A stretch of 64,000 bases of DNA from an uncultured Erysipelotrichaceae bacterium. GTDB lineage: Bacteria > Bacillota_I > Bacilli_A > RF39 > UBA660. The notes below the pieces were generated by a model. That model did no database searches. It had not been told where the DNA came from and was given only the letters and a program-made list of their open reading frames with translations. A program made the translations under genes and the position numbers. The stretch is from the NCBI GenBank assembly GCA_902768065.1, contig CACXJP010000002.1:17092-81091 (forward strand), written 5' to 3'. Below, piece after piece: positions 45,306 to 55,523 of this stretch (position 1 is its first letter; each line of letters opens with the position of its first letter).

Positions 45306-48300
45306 CTAATCACCATCCTCATCATCAATCATACAAGGTTCAGAGTCAACAGCTTCCGGATCAGAACAGTCCAACATTTGACCCGTTCCATAATTTGTAT
45401 CATCAATTACAATGGAGTTACCACCAATAATATATTTTGTTCCAACTAATTCAGCACAAGCAACTTGATATTCATCTTCTCGCTCATGTGGTTCAATATA
45501 ATTATCAAGAATATCTACCACATATAATCTATAATATCCAGTACAAGTATAAACAATACCCTCATGTTCTTCCTCCAATTTTGCGCCCTCTGGAACAGGA
45601 ATAAGCGTTTTTCCTAATATATAAACAATACTTTCATCAGCTACCGCAGAAGCTGCACAAAGAGGAAAATCACAGTATAATTCATTAGACACTTTACCAT
45701 CTGGACAACTATTACCTAAAAAGCGATCTTCATATTTTATAATAAGATTATACTTTGAAGAAAATGGATTATCATCTTTATAACATTTACCTTCACATTT
45801 TTTATAATTAATTGGTTCATTACCTGCAATTGTATCATCAAATTCATAATCAATATGATCTACAATAATTTTATTACTACACATATTATACAAATCATAA
45901 GCTACTTTTTTTGACACTACATTATTCGCAGAATCAGAAACATGTAAATATAATTCTTTATCAGTTGTATAATCCCATCCGGAATTATAAGTATAAACGT
46001 AATAATCTGCTCCCTCTGGGATCTCTCCACCTTCTTCAATAGCACTAGTATCAAATAAATCTTTGTTATCAGCACCATTATAACTTCCTTTAAATTCACA
46101 ACCTTCAGCTGAAGAATTATCTGATAAACATATAGAATATGTATCAAAAGGATCATATACTTTAAAATAAACATCAAATACATTACTATTAAATTCTTCT
46201 TCTACACTTTTTGCAAAAGTTTGATTAATCTCAGGTGGATTATTCTTTGATAATTGATATTCAAAACTATCAGATACAACACTTTCACCATAATTATCTA
46301 TTACCTTTATATATATAGGAATAGGTACAGTAGAATCTATAATTGGATTAATTCTTTGCAAATATCATTACCACCATATCGATAACAAACTTGTGTAGTA
46401 TAAGAATCAAAATCATCAAAAATTGATAATCCCGTTGTATCAACAGAAACCTCACTAATATTTTTATTATCATCAGTAGAGACAACTTTTATTTCCCCAG
46501 AAACAGTAGGAGGTTTATTCACATAAATTTTATAATCTAACTCAGCATATGTTTTTTCTTTTCTATCCTTAACAGTTAAATAAAGTGTTCTATTTGAATC
46601 ATTTAAATTATATGGATTATTATTCCTTAGAACAAATGAATACACACCAGAAAATTCAGAAAGAGGTAAAAAATTACTATCTACATCACATGAAGGTTTA
46701 TCTTCTGACAAACAATATTGCAATGAATTAGCATCCAAGTCATCATTAGCTGATACATTAACTTTTACAACATTATTTCCAATACATGAAGTATCACAAG
46801 AAGAATCACCAGCTTCACAATAATTTGAGCAATTTTCAACAGGATCACTATCTACACTAAACGTTTCTATAACGGGAGCAACATCCGTATAAACATTATT
46901 TAAAACTGTTGATAAATGTTCTTCTTCACCAAAATTACCTTTCAAATTCAAATTAACAACTCTATCATGTCCATCATAGTCAGCTAAAAATGAAAACTTT
47001 TTATTATTATCATTTTCAAGATATTGTGCGTAAGTCATTTTCGTTTCTGAGTTATCTGGTAATCTAAATTCTAACTTTATATCCTCTTTTTTAGAACAAA
47101 TACTATTTTGATCTATATTCAATACATAGTAACCATTGAAATCATTATAAATAGTCGGAATATCATTATTTATTTGAACCTTACTTGGATTTAGTGAAAA
47201 AGTAATAATTGGACTTTTAAGTTCAGAAACTTGATAATCCATCTTAGTTGTTGTAACCTCATCATTTTTATCTTTTACATGCAAATAAATCTGATAGCTC
47301 TTGCCATCTAAAACATTTTCATTGCCCAATTTATATTTATATATACAATTATTACCATGTTCATCACAACTACCATATTCACCACTAAAGAATGTATCAC
47401 GTGATAAATAATCAGAATCCAAACATTCTTCTGATTGATTAATACAGAACATTAAATCACTAACCAAATCTCTATCATCACTAAAACTAGTATGAATTTC
47501 AGCAATATTTGTATTACATTTTTCTCCTGCTAATTTATCAACACGAGCTTCGACAACAGGAGGTTTGTTTTTAGTAAATTTCTTTGATATTTTTGTTGAA
47601 GTACTATTCATCTTTTCATCTGTAACTGTAATATAGAAGAATTTTCCTTTATCAGGGTCAGTAGGATCAATTTTGAATAAATACTCTTTAACAAATAAAT
47701 TCCCACTTATATAATCTCCACAATATTCAGTATCATCAGCTGCAGTAAAATCATCAGTATCACTATGTTTTATACAAACTCTTAATGATGTAGGACTATC
47801 TTCATCTGATGCAACAACATTGACTTTCATCAATATTTCCGAAGTAGTTGGATTAATTTCCCCATTTTCAACATAAGCACTTACTATTTTTGGAGCAAAT
47901 GCATTTCCAGGTGAACCCTGCTCCAATTCATCTTCGGTATAAATTTTTTCTATATTTTTTATATATTCTCCACCATTAGCAACATATTCATTAATAATAT
48001 CTGAATTAAGCATTGTAGCAGATTCACATTTAGTATTACATGAATCTTTAATTACTGCAACTTCCTCTGAATCAAGGTTTACATTATCAACAGACTCTCT
48101 TCTCTTTTTTGCGTCTTTTTTCTTTTCAGCTAACTTTTCTCTCGAGTTTGTATTTATACATGATTCAGTACATAATTCTTTATTGATATAAACTAAATTT
48201 TCTTCTTTATAACCATCAACTCTAGAGAAACCAAAAGCGCCATTTATTTGATTAAGAGAAGACAGTTTAACACCAGAATATCCACCATCTTTTGCTTCTT

Positions 48301-48655
48301 CAATTAATGCTACTGAATAATCTAATTTTCCTCCGTCGTTTTTAACAACAACATAAGAAGTCGAACCTAAATAAGTTCCCTTTCCAGGTGGATTCTTTAT
48401 ACTACCATCATTTAAATAATCATATGACAATATTATACAATTATCAGGATCAGGCTTTTCAATTTTTAAACTATTAGAATTAATTTTATATTCAGCAACA
48501 GACACTAATTTATTAGCATCTTGAATATAAGTTTTACTCTTACTATAATTAATATATTTCATCATAAGTGGAAAACTTAAAGCAACAAGTAATCCAAGTA
48601 TAACGATAACTGCCAGTAATTCAACTAGTGTAAATCCTTTCCTATTCTTTCTCAT
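45306..48655 (-). CDS. Large type IV pilin-like protein with Cys-containing repeats, apparently frameshifted
   Basis: 48655-46337 encodes 772 residues beginning MRKNRKGFTLVELLAVIVILGLL, a prepilin cleavage/methylation site and N-terminal pilin helix. Extracellular domains of about 120 residues follow, each with an NPPxV segment, a short DD region and a C(I/L)xxS/Cys pair. The last of these stops at 46337, but its expected continuation (IYIKVIDNYGESVVSDSFEYQLSKNNPPEI) lies in the -1 phase frame 46361-45306 (351 residues, TTG start, no ribosome site). I read them as one gene of about 1110 residues with an indel between 46338 and 46367. Confidence 0.65.
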
Positions 48656-48668
48656 AACAGTTCCTCCA

Positions 48669-49547
48669 TCATTTTTTAAATATAATCATCTTACTAAAAA
48701 AATAATTAATAATTATAACAAAAATATTAGATGCAACTTTTGAAACGACCTCATTAACACTTAATATATTTACAAGCAAATACATTATTCCAATATCGAA
48801 AAAAAGTGATAATAATCTGCATCCAAAGAAATATATACCTTCCACAAATGTTTTTTTAGCATCTTTCCTATTGCTCTCAAATACATATAATTTATTTGTA
48901 ACAAATGCAAATAACACTGATAGAATCCAAGCAACAACATTACTTACATATAAGTCAATATTTAATAATCTCAGTAAAACAAATGAAATTATATTGACTA
49001 AAGTAGTACATCCACCAAAGAATAAATATAATAAAACTTCTTTATATTTATGATACCAAGATGTATTATTACTATCTTCTATATAATTCTCCAATAATTT
49101 TACCATATTTTTCGTATTACTTACAAATTTTTTAGGTTTAAACTTTTCACTTTTTTTAATAACTTCTCCCAAATTATCATTTTCACTATAATCTAAGATA
49201 TAACCCATTCTTTTAAATTCTTCTATTATTTGTTTTTGATGATCATTATGATGTTCTTTATATTTTGCTAACCTCGGAGTAGCAATTATTTTCTTACCTT
49301 TCTTTATCGCAGACAAGATTGTTCCAACACCACCATGTGTTATTATTAAGTCTGCTTTATCCATTAACTTATCAAATTCTGGCGCTGAAAGTAAATCCAT
49401 TATTTGCATTTTATCAGAACTATATTTTGTTTGGCCAGCCTGTACAATAACCTCATCCTTTATATGACCTAATTCTATTTCTCTAGAAACATCATCTAAC
49501 AATCTAGTAAATTGTTTATCCTGTGTACCTAAAACAACCAAAATCAT
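48669..49547 (-). CDS. PssE/Alg13-like glycosyltransferase fused to GtrA-like membrane domain
   Basis: 292 residues from the ATG at 49547, which overlaps the upstream stop (TAATG). Residues 1-160 match the GT28 C-terminal/PssE/Alg13 fold: MILVVLGTQDKQFTRLL and KADLIITHGGVGTILSAIKKGKKIIATPR. Residues 170-292 form a four-helix GtrA domain (LFFGGCTTLVNIISFVLLR, FVTNKLYVFESN). GtrA proteins are linked to lipid-linked sugar translocation. With the PssD-like partner just upstream it would make a two-subunit glycosyltransferase tethered to a membrane domain. The fusion is unusual. Confidence 0.8.
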   Translation of the reverse strand: MILVVLGTQDKQFTRLLDDVSREIELGHIKDEVIVQAGQTKYSSDKMQIMDLLSAPEFDKLMDKADLIITHGGVGTILSAIKKGKKIIATPRLAKYKEHHNDHQKQIIEEFKRMGYILDYSENDNLGEVIKKSEKFKPKKFVSNTKNMVKLLENYIEDSNNTSWYHKYKEVLLYLFFGGCTTLVNIISFVLLRLLNIDLYVSNVVAWILSVLFAFVTNKLYVFESNRKDAKKTFVEGIYFFGCRLLSLFFDIGIMYLLVNILSVNEVVSKVASNIFVIIINYFFSKMIIFKK

Positions 49548-50023
49548 TAGAAAATCCACCCCCCAAAGTCACTTTTTGGATAAATTTCCTTCATACTCTC
49601 CCACTGAACAATAAATTTATCACTTATGGGATACAATAATTTTCCAGTAGTAGTTTTTGTAACCATATTAGCAAATGTTTCAATATATATTATTTTACTT
49701 CCAAGTATCTTTCCAATACAACACATAGGACCTGCAGTATGAGTACCAGTAGTTACTATATAATCAGGACTATATTTTAAGTATAAAAACAAGCTCTTAA
49801 AACAATTAAATAATAGTTTAAAAGGATATGATAAAATATGATACTTTGTACCATATAATAAATAATCAACATGGTTCTTATAAACATTTTCTAAATACTC
49901 ATTAGATTTAGTCTTTTCAGTAATTAAATGATAATCATACTTATCAAACATTTTATTTAACTGAAGCAATTCCTCTAAATGTCCTCCTGTCGACGCAATA
50001 AATATAATTGTTTTTTTACTCAT
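49547..50023 (-). CDS. PssD/Alg14-like glycosyltransferase subunit
   Basis: 158 residues from the ATG at 50023, which overlaps the stop of the GT4 gene (ATGAGTAA); the frame open to 50104 lies inside that gene. IIFIASTGGHLEELLQL and DYIVTTGTHTAGPMCCIGKILGSKIIYIETFA are the Alg14/PssD signatures. Alg14-type subunits recruit the Alg13-type catalytic partner, here the next gene, to the membrane to add a sugar to a lipid-linked oligosaccharide. Confidence 0.85.
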   Translation of the reverse strand: MSKKTIIFIASTGGHLEELLQLNKMFDKYDYHLITEKTKSNEYLENVYKNHVDYLLYGTKYHILSYPFKLLFNCFKSLFLYLKYSPDYIVTTGTHTAGPMCCIGKILGSKIIYIETFANMVTKTTTGKLLYPISDKFIVQWESMKEIYPKSDFGGWIF

Positions 50024-51167
50024 AAACATCACTCTCTTCAATAAGTGTATACCATTCTTCTCCAACAACATCACTTGTATATTTAGAAATACTGTTTCTA
50101 GCATTTTTTCCTATTTTTTTTCTTTCAGAAGAATTATCAATTAAATCACTAATTTTTTTTATCATCATTTCAGCATTACGGTTTTTTATTAAATATCCAT
50201 TCTCACCGCTATTAATTATCTCTCGTGCACCTTCAGCAGAATCATATGCAATACATGGAAGTCCATGACTCATTGCTTCAATCAAAACAATACCAAATGA
50301 CTCCGTATAAGATGTCATCAAATATATAGATGATTCATTCATCAATTTATCAATATAATCCTTACCTTGAAATCCATGTAAAGTAATAGAATTATCTAAG
50401 TGATATTTCTTTATATATCTATCCAAATTTTCTTTTTCCTTACCATCACCAATAATATCAAGTGTCCAATCAGGATAATCCTTTTTTAGCAATCTAAACA
50501 CCTTTAACAAATCTAAATATCCCTTTTCTGGTGATAATCTACCAACACTTATTATTCTATTTGTATTTAATTTTGAAACCTCTTTAGGTACACTATCAAT
50601 ACAATTTGGTATATATATACACATACACTTATACTTACTCATTTCCTTCTTATAATATTTCAATAAATCAGATGAAACTAAAACAAGATAATCTAATTTT
50701 TTTGAACTATTAATAACCCTATGTGCATACTTATAATTATTATGAAAATGATTGTGTTCCCAACCAATTTTAATAGTGTCTTTTTTACCATAAATACTTA
50801 ACCAATCATTAAAGATATCTCTAGTAGAAATAATCACATCGCTATCACAGTTCTTAATATAATTAACCATTCCTTTTTTACGTCGACATAAAACCTTAAT
50901 AGCAAAACGAGATTCTTTAACAATATCAAGAATATTTTTATTATTTAATGCCTGTCTAAATGAATTATGATTAGGAATAATATCATCAGAATTCAAATAT
51001 ACAATAGAAATTCTCTTATCAAGAGCAAAAACCGGTTTATCATACAACTTATAACAAACCGCTATTTCAACTTTATACTTTTTAACTAACAAATTAGCTA
51101 AGGAAACTATAGATTTTTCTATTCCGCCATAACCTAAATGTAAAGATAAAATTGATACTTTCTTCAT
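50016..51167 (-). CDS. Glycosyltransferase family 4
   Basis: 383 residues from the ATG at 51167; a TTG at 51185 is the only upstream alternative. GT-B fold: N-terminal SLHLGYGGIEKSIVSLA and C-terminal ISVGRLSPEKGYLDLLKVF, IHGFQGKD-like segment and ESFGIVLIEAMSHGLPCIAYDSAEGAREII (EX7E motif). It transfers a sugar from a nucleotide donor, presumably onto the same surface polysaccharide as the two downstream genes. An IS110 element lies just upstream and may have separated it from its original promoter. Confidence 0.85.
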   Translation of the reverse strand: MKKVSILSLHLGYGGIEKSIVSLANLLVKKYKVEIAVCYKLYDKPVFALDKRISIVYLNSDDIIPNHNSFRQALNNKNILDIVKESRFAIKVLCRRKKGMVNYIKNCDSDVIISTRDIFNDWLSIYGKKDTIKIGWEHNHFHNNYKYAHRVINSSKKLDYLVLVSSDLLKYYKKEMSKYKCMCIYIPNCIDSVPKEVSKLNTNRIISVGRLSPEKGYLDLLKVFRLLKKDYPDWTLDIIGDGKEKENLDRYIKKYHLDNSITLHGFQGKDYIDKLMNESSIYLMTSYTESFGIVLIEAMSHGLPCIAYDSAEGAREIINSGENGYLIKNRNAEMMIKKISDLIDNSSERKKIGKNARNSISKYTSDVVGEEWYTLIEESDVYE

Positions 51168-51254
51168 ATAATCACGTATAATCAATCTTAAGGGAAATAT
51201 CCTTTTGATTGATCCCTTTCATTTATATTTTTCATTATATATTTTATAATGAAA

Positions 51255-51374
51255 TTGCACTGTGGATTTTTAATTGGTAATTAGTTAGTTAACACGTTAG
51301 TTCTTTACTAATCGATGTTTTATTAGATTACGTGATTCCATGATTAGAAAATCTGTGACAAACTGTCAGTGCAA
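51255..51374 (+). ncRNA. Candidate bridge RNA region of the IS110 element
   Basis: The gene-free leader before the transposase is bounded by a perfect 8 bp inverted repeat, TTGCACTG (51255-51262) and CAGTGCAA (51367-51374), enclosing about 104 bp with smaller pairings such as TGACA/TGTCA near 51355-51367. IS110-group elements encode a bridge RNA of this general size in the left end, with loops matching donor and target. Position and pairing fit; loops were not assigned. Confidence 0.45.
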
Positions 51375-51401
51375 AAAAACTAATTAGGAGGTGTTTTTGT
51401 A

Positions 51402-52565
51402 ATGATATATTATATTGGTATTGATATATCAAAATTCAAACACGATTTCTGCATTATCTCAAATGCAGGTGAAGTAATTGTAGAAAATTCTTCTTTTGAA
51501 AACAACAAAAAAGGATTTCAATATTTTTTGAATCAATTGAAACCCTATGAAAAATCATCTGTCCGAATTGCTTTTGAAGCAACTGGACATTATTCTTCGA
51601 ATTTGGAATTGTTTTTAACCAATCAAGAGTATTCTTTCATGAAAATTAATCCTCTTGTCGTACATCAATTTTTAAAAGCTCGAAGCTTACGCAGAACCAA
51701 AACAGATAAGGCAGATAGCTTAGCTATGGCCAATTATCTAATGTCTGTCCCATACATTCCAAATTCAAGGGTATTATATCATATTAATTCATTAAAGTCA
51801 CTATGTAGAACTAGAGAATTATTAATAAAAGAAAGAAGTAAATTTGCTGTTCTTTTGACGAATGAACTAGATAAGTCTTTTCCTGAAATAAAAGCATTTT
51901 TCAATAACACACTGTCTACTACCTTATTATTCATCTTAGAGAAATACAAAAATGCTTATCACATTTCTTTAATGAAAGATTATGATTCTTTAAGAAAAGT
52001 ATCTCATGGCAGATTTACTTATGCTAAATTTGTCAAGTTAAAAGAACTCGCAAAAAATTCGGTTGGTTATTACGACGATAACTCAGACTTACTTATCTCT
52101 ACTTATATTTCTATCTACAATGACTTTAATAATCAAATTGATCCTATAGATAAACAAATTTCTACAATTATCAAAGAACTAAACCCTAGAATGTTATCTA
52201 TTCCAGGTCTTGGAGAAATATCAGCTGCTTCCATTCTTTCTGAATATGGAGACATTACTAAATTTTCTTCTCCAAACAAGATGTTGGCATTTGCTGGATT
52301 AGAACCTAGTGTAATTCAATCTGGTACATTAGAATCTAATGGCAAGATGGTTAAACATGGTTCAGGTCATCTTAGATATTTCATAATGAATACAGCTATG
52401 ATTATTTTAAGATATTCTCCAACTTTTTATGATTATTACCTTAAGAAACGTTCTGAAGGTAAATGTCATAGAGTTGCATTATCTCATGTTTGTAAAAAGC
52501 TTATTAGAGTTATTTACTCACTTGAGAAATACAATCAAAATTTTAATCCGTCTTTATTGAAATAA
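51402..52565 (+). CDS. IS110-family transposase
   Basis: 387 residues. The N-terminal RuvC-like DEDD domain starts YYIGIDISKFKHDFCI (first Asp), with FEATGHYSSNLE (Glu) and RRTKTDKADSLAMANYL (DxxD). A coiled linker leads to the C-terminal Tnp domain: SIPGLGEISAASILSEYGDITKF, MLAFAGLEPSVIQSGT (conserved Ser) and HLRYFI. Full length for the family and apparently intact. TTAGGAGGTG precedes the ATG at 51402. Confidence 0.95.
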   Translation: MIYYIGIDISKFKHDFCIISNAGEVIVENSSFENNKKGFQYFLNQLKPYEKSSVRIAFEATGHYSSNLELFLTNQEYSFMKINPLVVHQFLKARSLRRTKTDKADSLAMANYLMSVPYIPNSRVLYHINSLKSLCRTRELLIKERSKFAVLLTNELDKSFPEIKAFFNNTLSTTLLFILEKYKNAYHISLMKDYDSLRKVSHGRFTYAKFVKLKELAKNSVGYYDDNSDLLISTYISIYNDFNNQIDPIDKQISTIIKELNPRMLSIPGLGEISAASILSEYGDITKFSSPNKMLAFAGLEPSVIQSGTLESNGKMVKHGSGHLRYFIMNTAMIILRYSPTFYDYYLKKRSEGKCHRVALSHVCKKLIRVIYSLEKYNQNFNPSLLK

Positions 52566-52705
52566 TTAATTCTTAAATTTTTCAGAAATTTCACTTTGTG
52601 AAATCTTTTTGGCATGGGATAATCTCCAATTTATAACAAACTATTAAAATTTTCAAATTTTCTATTGACTTCTAATAGTTAGTCACCTTAAAAAATACAT
52701 AAAGA

Positions 52706-52735
52706 AAAAAAGTAGATAAATCTACTTTTTTATAA
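52706..52735 (-). terminator. Terminator behind the Met/Pro/Ala repeat gene
   Basis: AAAAAGTAGAT / ATCTACTTTTTT around AA, 12 bp behind the stop codon at 52747. Confidence 0.8.
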
Positions 52736-52746
52736 AACTTAAATAA

Positions 52747-53853
52747 TTATTGTTGTATAGGTGCAGGTGCTACCTCAGGAGCTGTAATAACAGGTGTTGG
52801 AACAGGTGCTACCGGTTTAACTGCTTTAACTGCTTGTACTGCAGGTAATGGTTGTGTATTCTCAAGCGGATCAGCTCCACCATATATTTGATGAGGTTGA
52901 TTGTTATTAACATTAACATCTGTAACTGTAGAAGTAGGATTTACTCCACCATATATAACAGGTTCTCCAGCTGGTGCTGCAGGTGCCTGTGGGGCAACTG
53001 GTGCAGGTGTTGCCATTTCTGGCATTGCTGGTGCTGTAGGAGCAAGTGCAGGTACCTCAGGAACAACTGGTGCAGGTGTTGCCATTTCTGGCATTGCTGG
53101 TGCTGCAGGCGCAGGTGTCTCTGGAACAACTGGTGCAGGCGCTGCCATTTCTGGCATTGCTGGTGCTTCAGGAGCAAGTGCAGGTACCTCAGGAACAACT
53201 GGTGCAGGTGCTACCATTTCTGGCATCGCTGGTGCTGCAGGCGCAGGTGTTTCTGGAACAACCGGTACAGGTGCTGCCATTTCTGGCATTGCTTGTCCCA
53301 TTGGAGCAGGAGCTACCATTTCTGGTCCTACTGGACCCATTGGTGCAGGTGCTACCATTTCTGGTCCTGCTGGACCCATTGGTGCAGGTGCTACCATTTC
53401 TGGTCCTACTGGACCCATTGGTGCAGGTGCTACCATTTCTGGTCCTGCTGGACCCATTGGTGCAGGTGCTACCATTTCTGGTCCTGCTGGACCCATTGGA
53501 GCAGGAGCTACCATTCCTGGCCCTACTGGACCCATTGGTGCAGGTGCTACCATTTCTGGCATTGCTTGTCCCATTGGAACTTCAGGTCCAACTGGCGCAG
53601 CCATCGGAGTAACAGCTACCCCAGGAGTAACAATAGGAGTTCCTATCTGCTCATTAGTCTGAGTTGAATCAGAATTGCGAATAACATTATTCAAATCAGG
53701 CTGAAGACTAGCATTATCCTCCATTGCCTTTTTCTCTTTCTTAGATTTTTTCCCTGAAACAATCAAAATTACTAATGCTACAATAAGTAACAATACACCA
53801 ACAGTAATAAAAATACCTGGTAATGTAGTAAACCATTTTAAATCAAAACTCAT
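52747..53853 (-). CDS. Single-pass membrane protein with Pro/Ala/Met-rich tandem repeats
   Basis: 368 residues. A transmembrane helix at about 13-31 is followed by a basic KKSKKEKKA stretch and then a long low-complexity region: APMGP(A/V)GPEMVAP units of 14 residues, then longer [15 protein letters not shown] units, ending in a Val/Pro tail. The orientation is uncertain. No catalytic domain. The repeats are nearly identical at DNA level, so length variation is likely. The IS110 element lies downstream. Confidence 0.6.
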   Translation of the reverse strand: MSFDLKWFTTLPGIFITVGVLLLIVALVILIVSGKKSKKEKKAMEDNASLQPDLNNVIRNSDSTQTNEQIGTPIVTPGVAVTPMAAPVGPEVPMGQAMPEMVAPAPMGPVGPGMVAPAPMGPAGPEMVAPAPMGPAGPEMVAPAPMGPVGPEMVAPAPMGPAGPEMVAPAPMGPVGPEMVAPAPMGQAMPEMAAPVPVVPETPAPAAPAMPEMVAPAPVVPEVPALAPEAPAMPEMAAPAPVVPETPAPAAPAMPEMATPAPVVPEVPALAPTAPAMPEMATPAPVAPQAPAAPAGEPVIYGGVNPTSTVTDVNVNNNQPHQIYGGADPLENTQPLPAVQAVKAVKPVAPVPTPVITAPEVAPAPIQQ

Positions 53854-53895
53854 ATAATCTACTCCCTTTATTCTATATAATCTAAATTAATTCTA

Positions 53896-53926
53896 ACAAA
53901 AAACATTTACAAATGCAAATGTTTTA
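53896..53926 (-). terminator. Terminator behind the pseudouridine synthase gene
   Basis: AAAACATTTGC / AAATGTTTTTT pairs on the minus strand and overlaps the last codons of the gene ending at 53907. Confidence 0.7.
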
Positions 53927-54599
53927 TAATCGATACATTTTTTGACAGTGTAAAAAATGTCCAATAACTAATTTCAGGTGGCAAATCAAAAAATTCCATC
54001 TTCTCCTTAGTAACTGGATGTGTAAAAGATAAATAATATGAAAACAAACATATTTGTTTATTATCTTGAACACCATATCTTTGATCACCCAGCAAATAAT
54101 GTCCTCTTGAAGAAAATTGAACTCTAATTTGATGATGTCTTCCTGTCTCCAATTTAATAGCTACTAAGCTACAATCATTTTTCTTATCATATTCAACTAA
54201 CTTATAATTAAGCTTTGCGTATTTTCCATTTTCAGAAATAAAAGAATTACCATTTTTATTCCTATCTATTTTATCAATAAATTCACCACTATCAGAGACC
54301 TTACCCTTTACAATAGCTAAATATTTTTTATCAATACTATGATCATTAAAATCTCTACTTAATCTTGAAGCAGCCTTACTAGTCCTAGCAAAAACCATTA
54401 TTCCACCAACAGGCCTATCAAGTCTATGAACAAGTCCCAAATAAACATTTCCTGGTTTGTTATATTTAATTTTAATATAATCCTTAATCATATCCATAAT
54501 TGAAGAATCACCAGTATTATCACCTTGACTTAAGACATTAAATGGCTTAACAACAACAATAATATGATTATCCTCATATAATATTTTCAAATTACTCAT
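53907..54599 (-). CDS. RluA-family pseudouridine synthase
   Basis: 230 residues from the ATG at 54599, which overlaps the preceding stop (ATGAGTAA). No S4 domain. LKILYEDNHIIVVVKPFNVLSQ, then the active-site motif GLVHRLDRPVGGIMVFARTSKAA with the catalytic Asp, then LETGRHHQIRVQFS and HYLLGDQRYG. It isomerises uridine in rRNA or tRNA; the target site is unclear for this short form. Coupled to the methyltransferase gene. Confidence 0.9.
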   Translation of the reverse strand: MSNLKILYEDNHIIVVVKPFNVLSQGDNTGDSSIMDMIKDYIKIKYNKPGNVYLGLVHRLDRPVGGIMVFARTSKAASRLSRDFNDHSIDKKYLAIVKGKVSDSGEFIDKIDRNKNGNSFISENGKYAKLNYKLVEYDKKNDCSLVAIKLETGRHHQIRVQFSSRGHYLLGDQRYGVQDNKQICLFSYYLSFTHPVTKEKMEFFDLPPEISYWTFFTLSKNVSIIKHLHL

Positions 54600-55464
54600 T
54601 TTCTTCCCATCTTCCATATATACCACAAGGTAAAACCAAATCACTATTAGTAATTGGAATCCCTACTTCTCCACATGATAGTTTACCTGGATATTTTCTA
54701 TTAACATTAATATCAAGTAAATTTCTAAGTACATAAGAACTTAATCCTGTAGTATATGAATTAATCAAAAAGAATAATGGCTTATCACTTAATATTTCAG
54801 AGCATAGCTCTACTAAATAATTTAAATTCTTTTCAATATCCCAAACTTCACCATTTGCACCTCTACCATAACTTGGAGGATCCATAATTATTGCATCATA
54901 TTTATTACCACGTCTTATCTCACGCTTTACAAATTTTACAACATCATCTACTAAATATCTTATCTCTCTATCTTGAAATCCAGATGCTTTTACATTTTCT
55001 TTACACCAATCAACCATTCCTCTAGAAGCATCAACATGAGTAACACTTGCACCCGCAGAAAGACAAGCAACAGTTGCTCCACCTGTATATGCAAATAGAT
55101 TAAGTACCTTTATTTTTCTGCCACTATTTTTTATTTTATTAATCATAAATTCCCAATTAATTAATTGCTCAGGAAATAATCCGGTATGCTTAAATCCCAT
55201 TTGTTTAATATTAAAAGTAAGATTATCATATTTAATAACCCATGACGCTGGAACAACATTAATATTTTCCCAATGTCCACCGCCTTTATTACTTCTATGA
55301 TAAACAGCATCAATCTTATTAAAATACTTTTCATATAAATCTCCATTATTCCAAATAACTTGAGGATCTGGTCTAAGTAAAAATATATCTCCCCATCTTT
55401 CATATTTCATTCCCAAAGATGCATCTATTAATTCATATTCACTCCATTTATCACACAAAAGCAT
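54592..55464 (-). CDS. RlmI-like class I SAM-dependent methyltransferase
   Basis: 290 residues from the ATG at 55464, with AGAGGTGATA upstream. It lacks the N-terminal PUA domain of RlmI/RlmK. The Rossmann motif I is VLNLFAYTGGATVACLSAGASVTHVDAS; then WCKENVKASG, IRYLVDDVVKFVKRE and IIMDPPSYGRGANGE (DPP[S/A]). These enzymes methylate rRNA bases. It is translationally coupled with the pseudouridine synthase, so the pair is an RNA-modification unit. Confidence 0.8.
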   Translation of the reverse strand: MLLCDKWSEYELIDASLGMKYERWGDIFLLRPDPQVIWNNGDLYEKYFNKIDAVYHRSNKGGGHWENINVVPASWVIKYDNLTFNIKQMGFKHTGLFPEQLINWEFMINKIKNSGRKIKVLNLFAYTGGATVACLSAGASVTHVDASRGMVDWCKENVKASGFQDREIRYLVDDVVKFVKREIRRGNKYDAIIMDPPSYGRGANGEVWDIEKNLNYLVELCSEILSDKPLFFLINSYTTGLSSYVLRNLLDINVNRKYPGKLSCGEVGIPITNSDLVLPCGIYGRWEENE

Positions 55465-55501
55465 TGTATCACCTCTCACATGAACATATTATATCACAAA
55501 G

Positions 55502-55523
55502 AAAAAAGAGACAAAAGTCTCTA
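55502..55523 (-). terminator. Terminator overlapping a stop codon
   Basis: AGAGAC / GTCTCT around a TTTT loop, followed by TTTTTTC on the minus strand; the TAG of the gene ending at 55521 is part of the stem. Confidence 0.8.

Larger units (their letters stand above)
51230..52690 (+). mobile_element. IS110-family insertion sequence (ends approximate)
   Basis: One transposase gene with about 170 bp of non-coding sequence on its left and 120-130 bp on its right, without terminal inverted repeats, as usual for IS110 elements. It is the only gene on the plus strand between minus-strand envelope genes. The exact borders cannot be fixed from one copy, since these elements make no or very short target duplications. 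Confidence 0.7.

Noticed and set aside
45306..46361. Independent 351-residue gene
   Set aside because: Only a TTG start inside the preceding gene, no ribosome site, and its first residues complete the broken domain of the upstream frame.
52852..53667. Plus-strand Cys/Trp-rich and collagen-like frames
   Set aside because: They mirror the repeats of the minus-strand membrane protein, which has a proper start, membrane helix and terminator.
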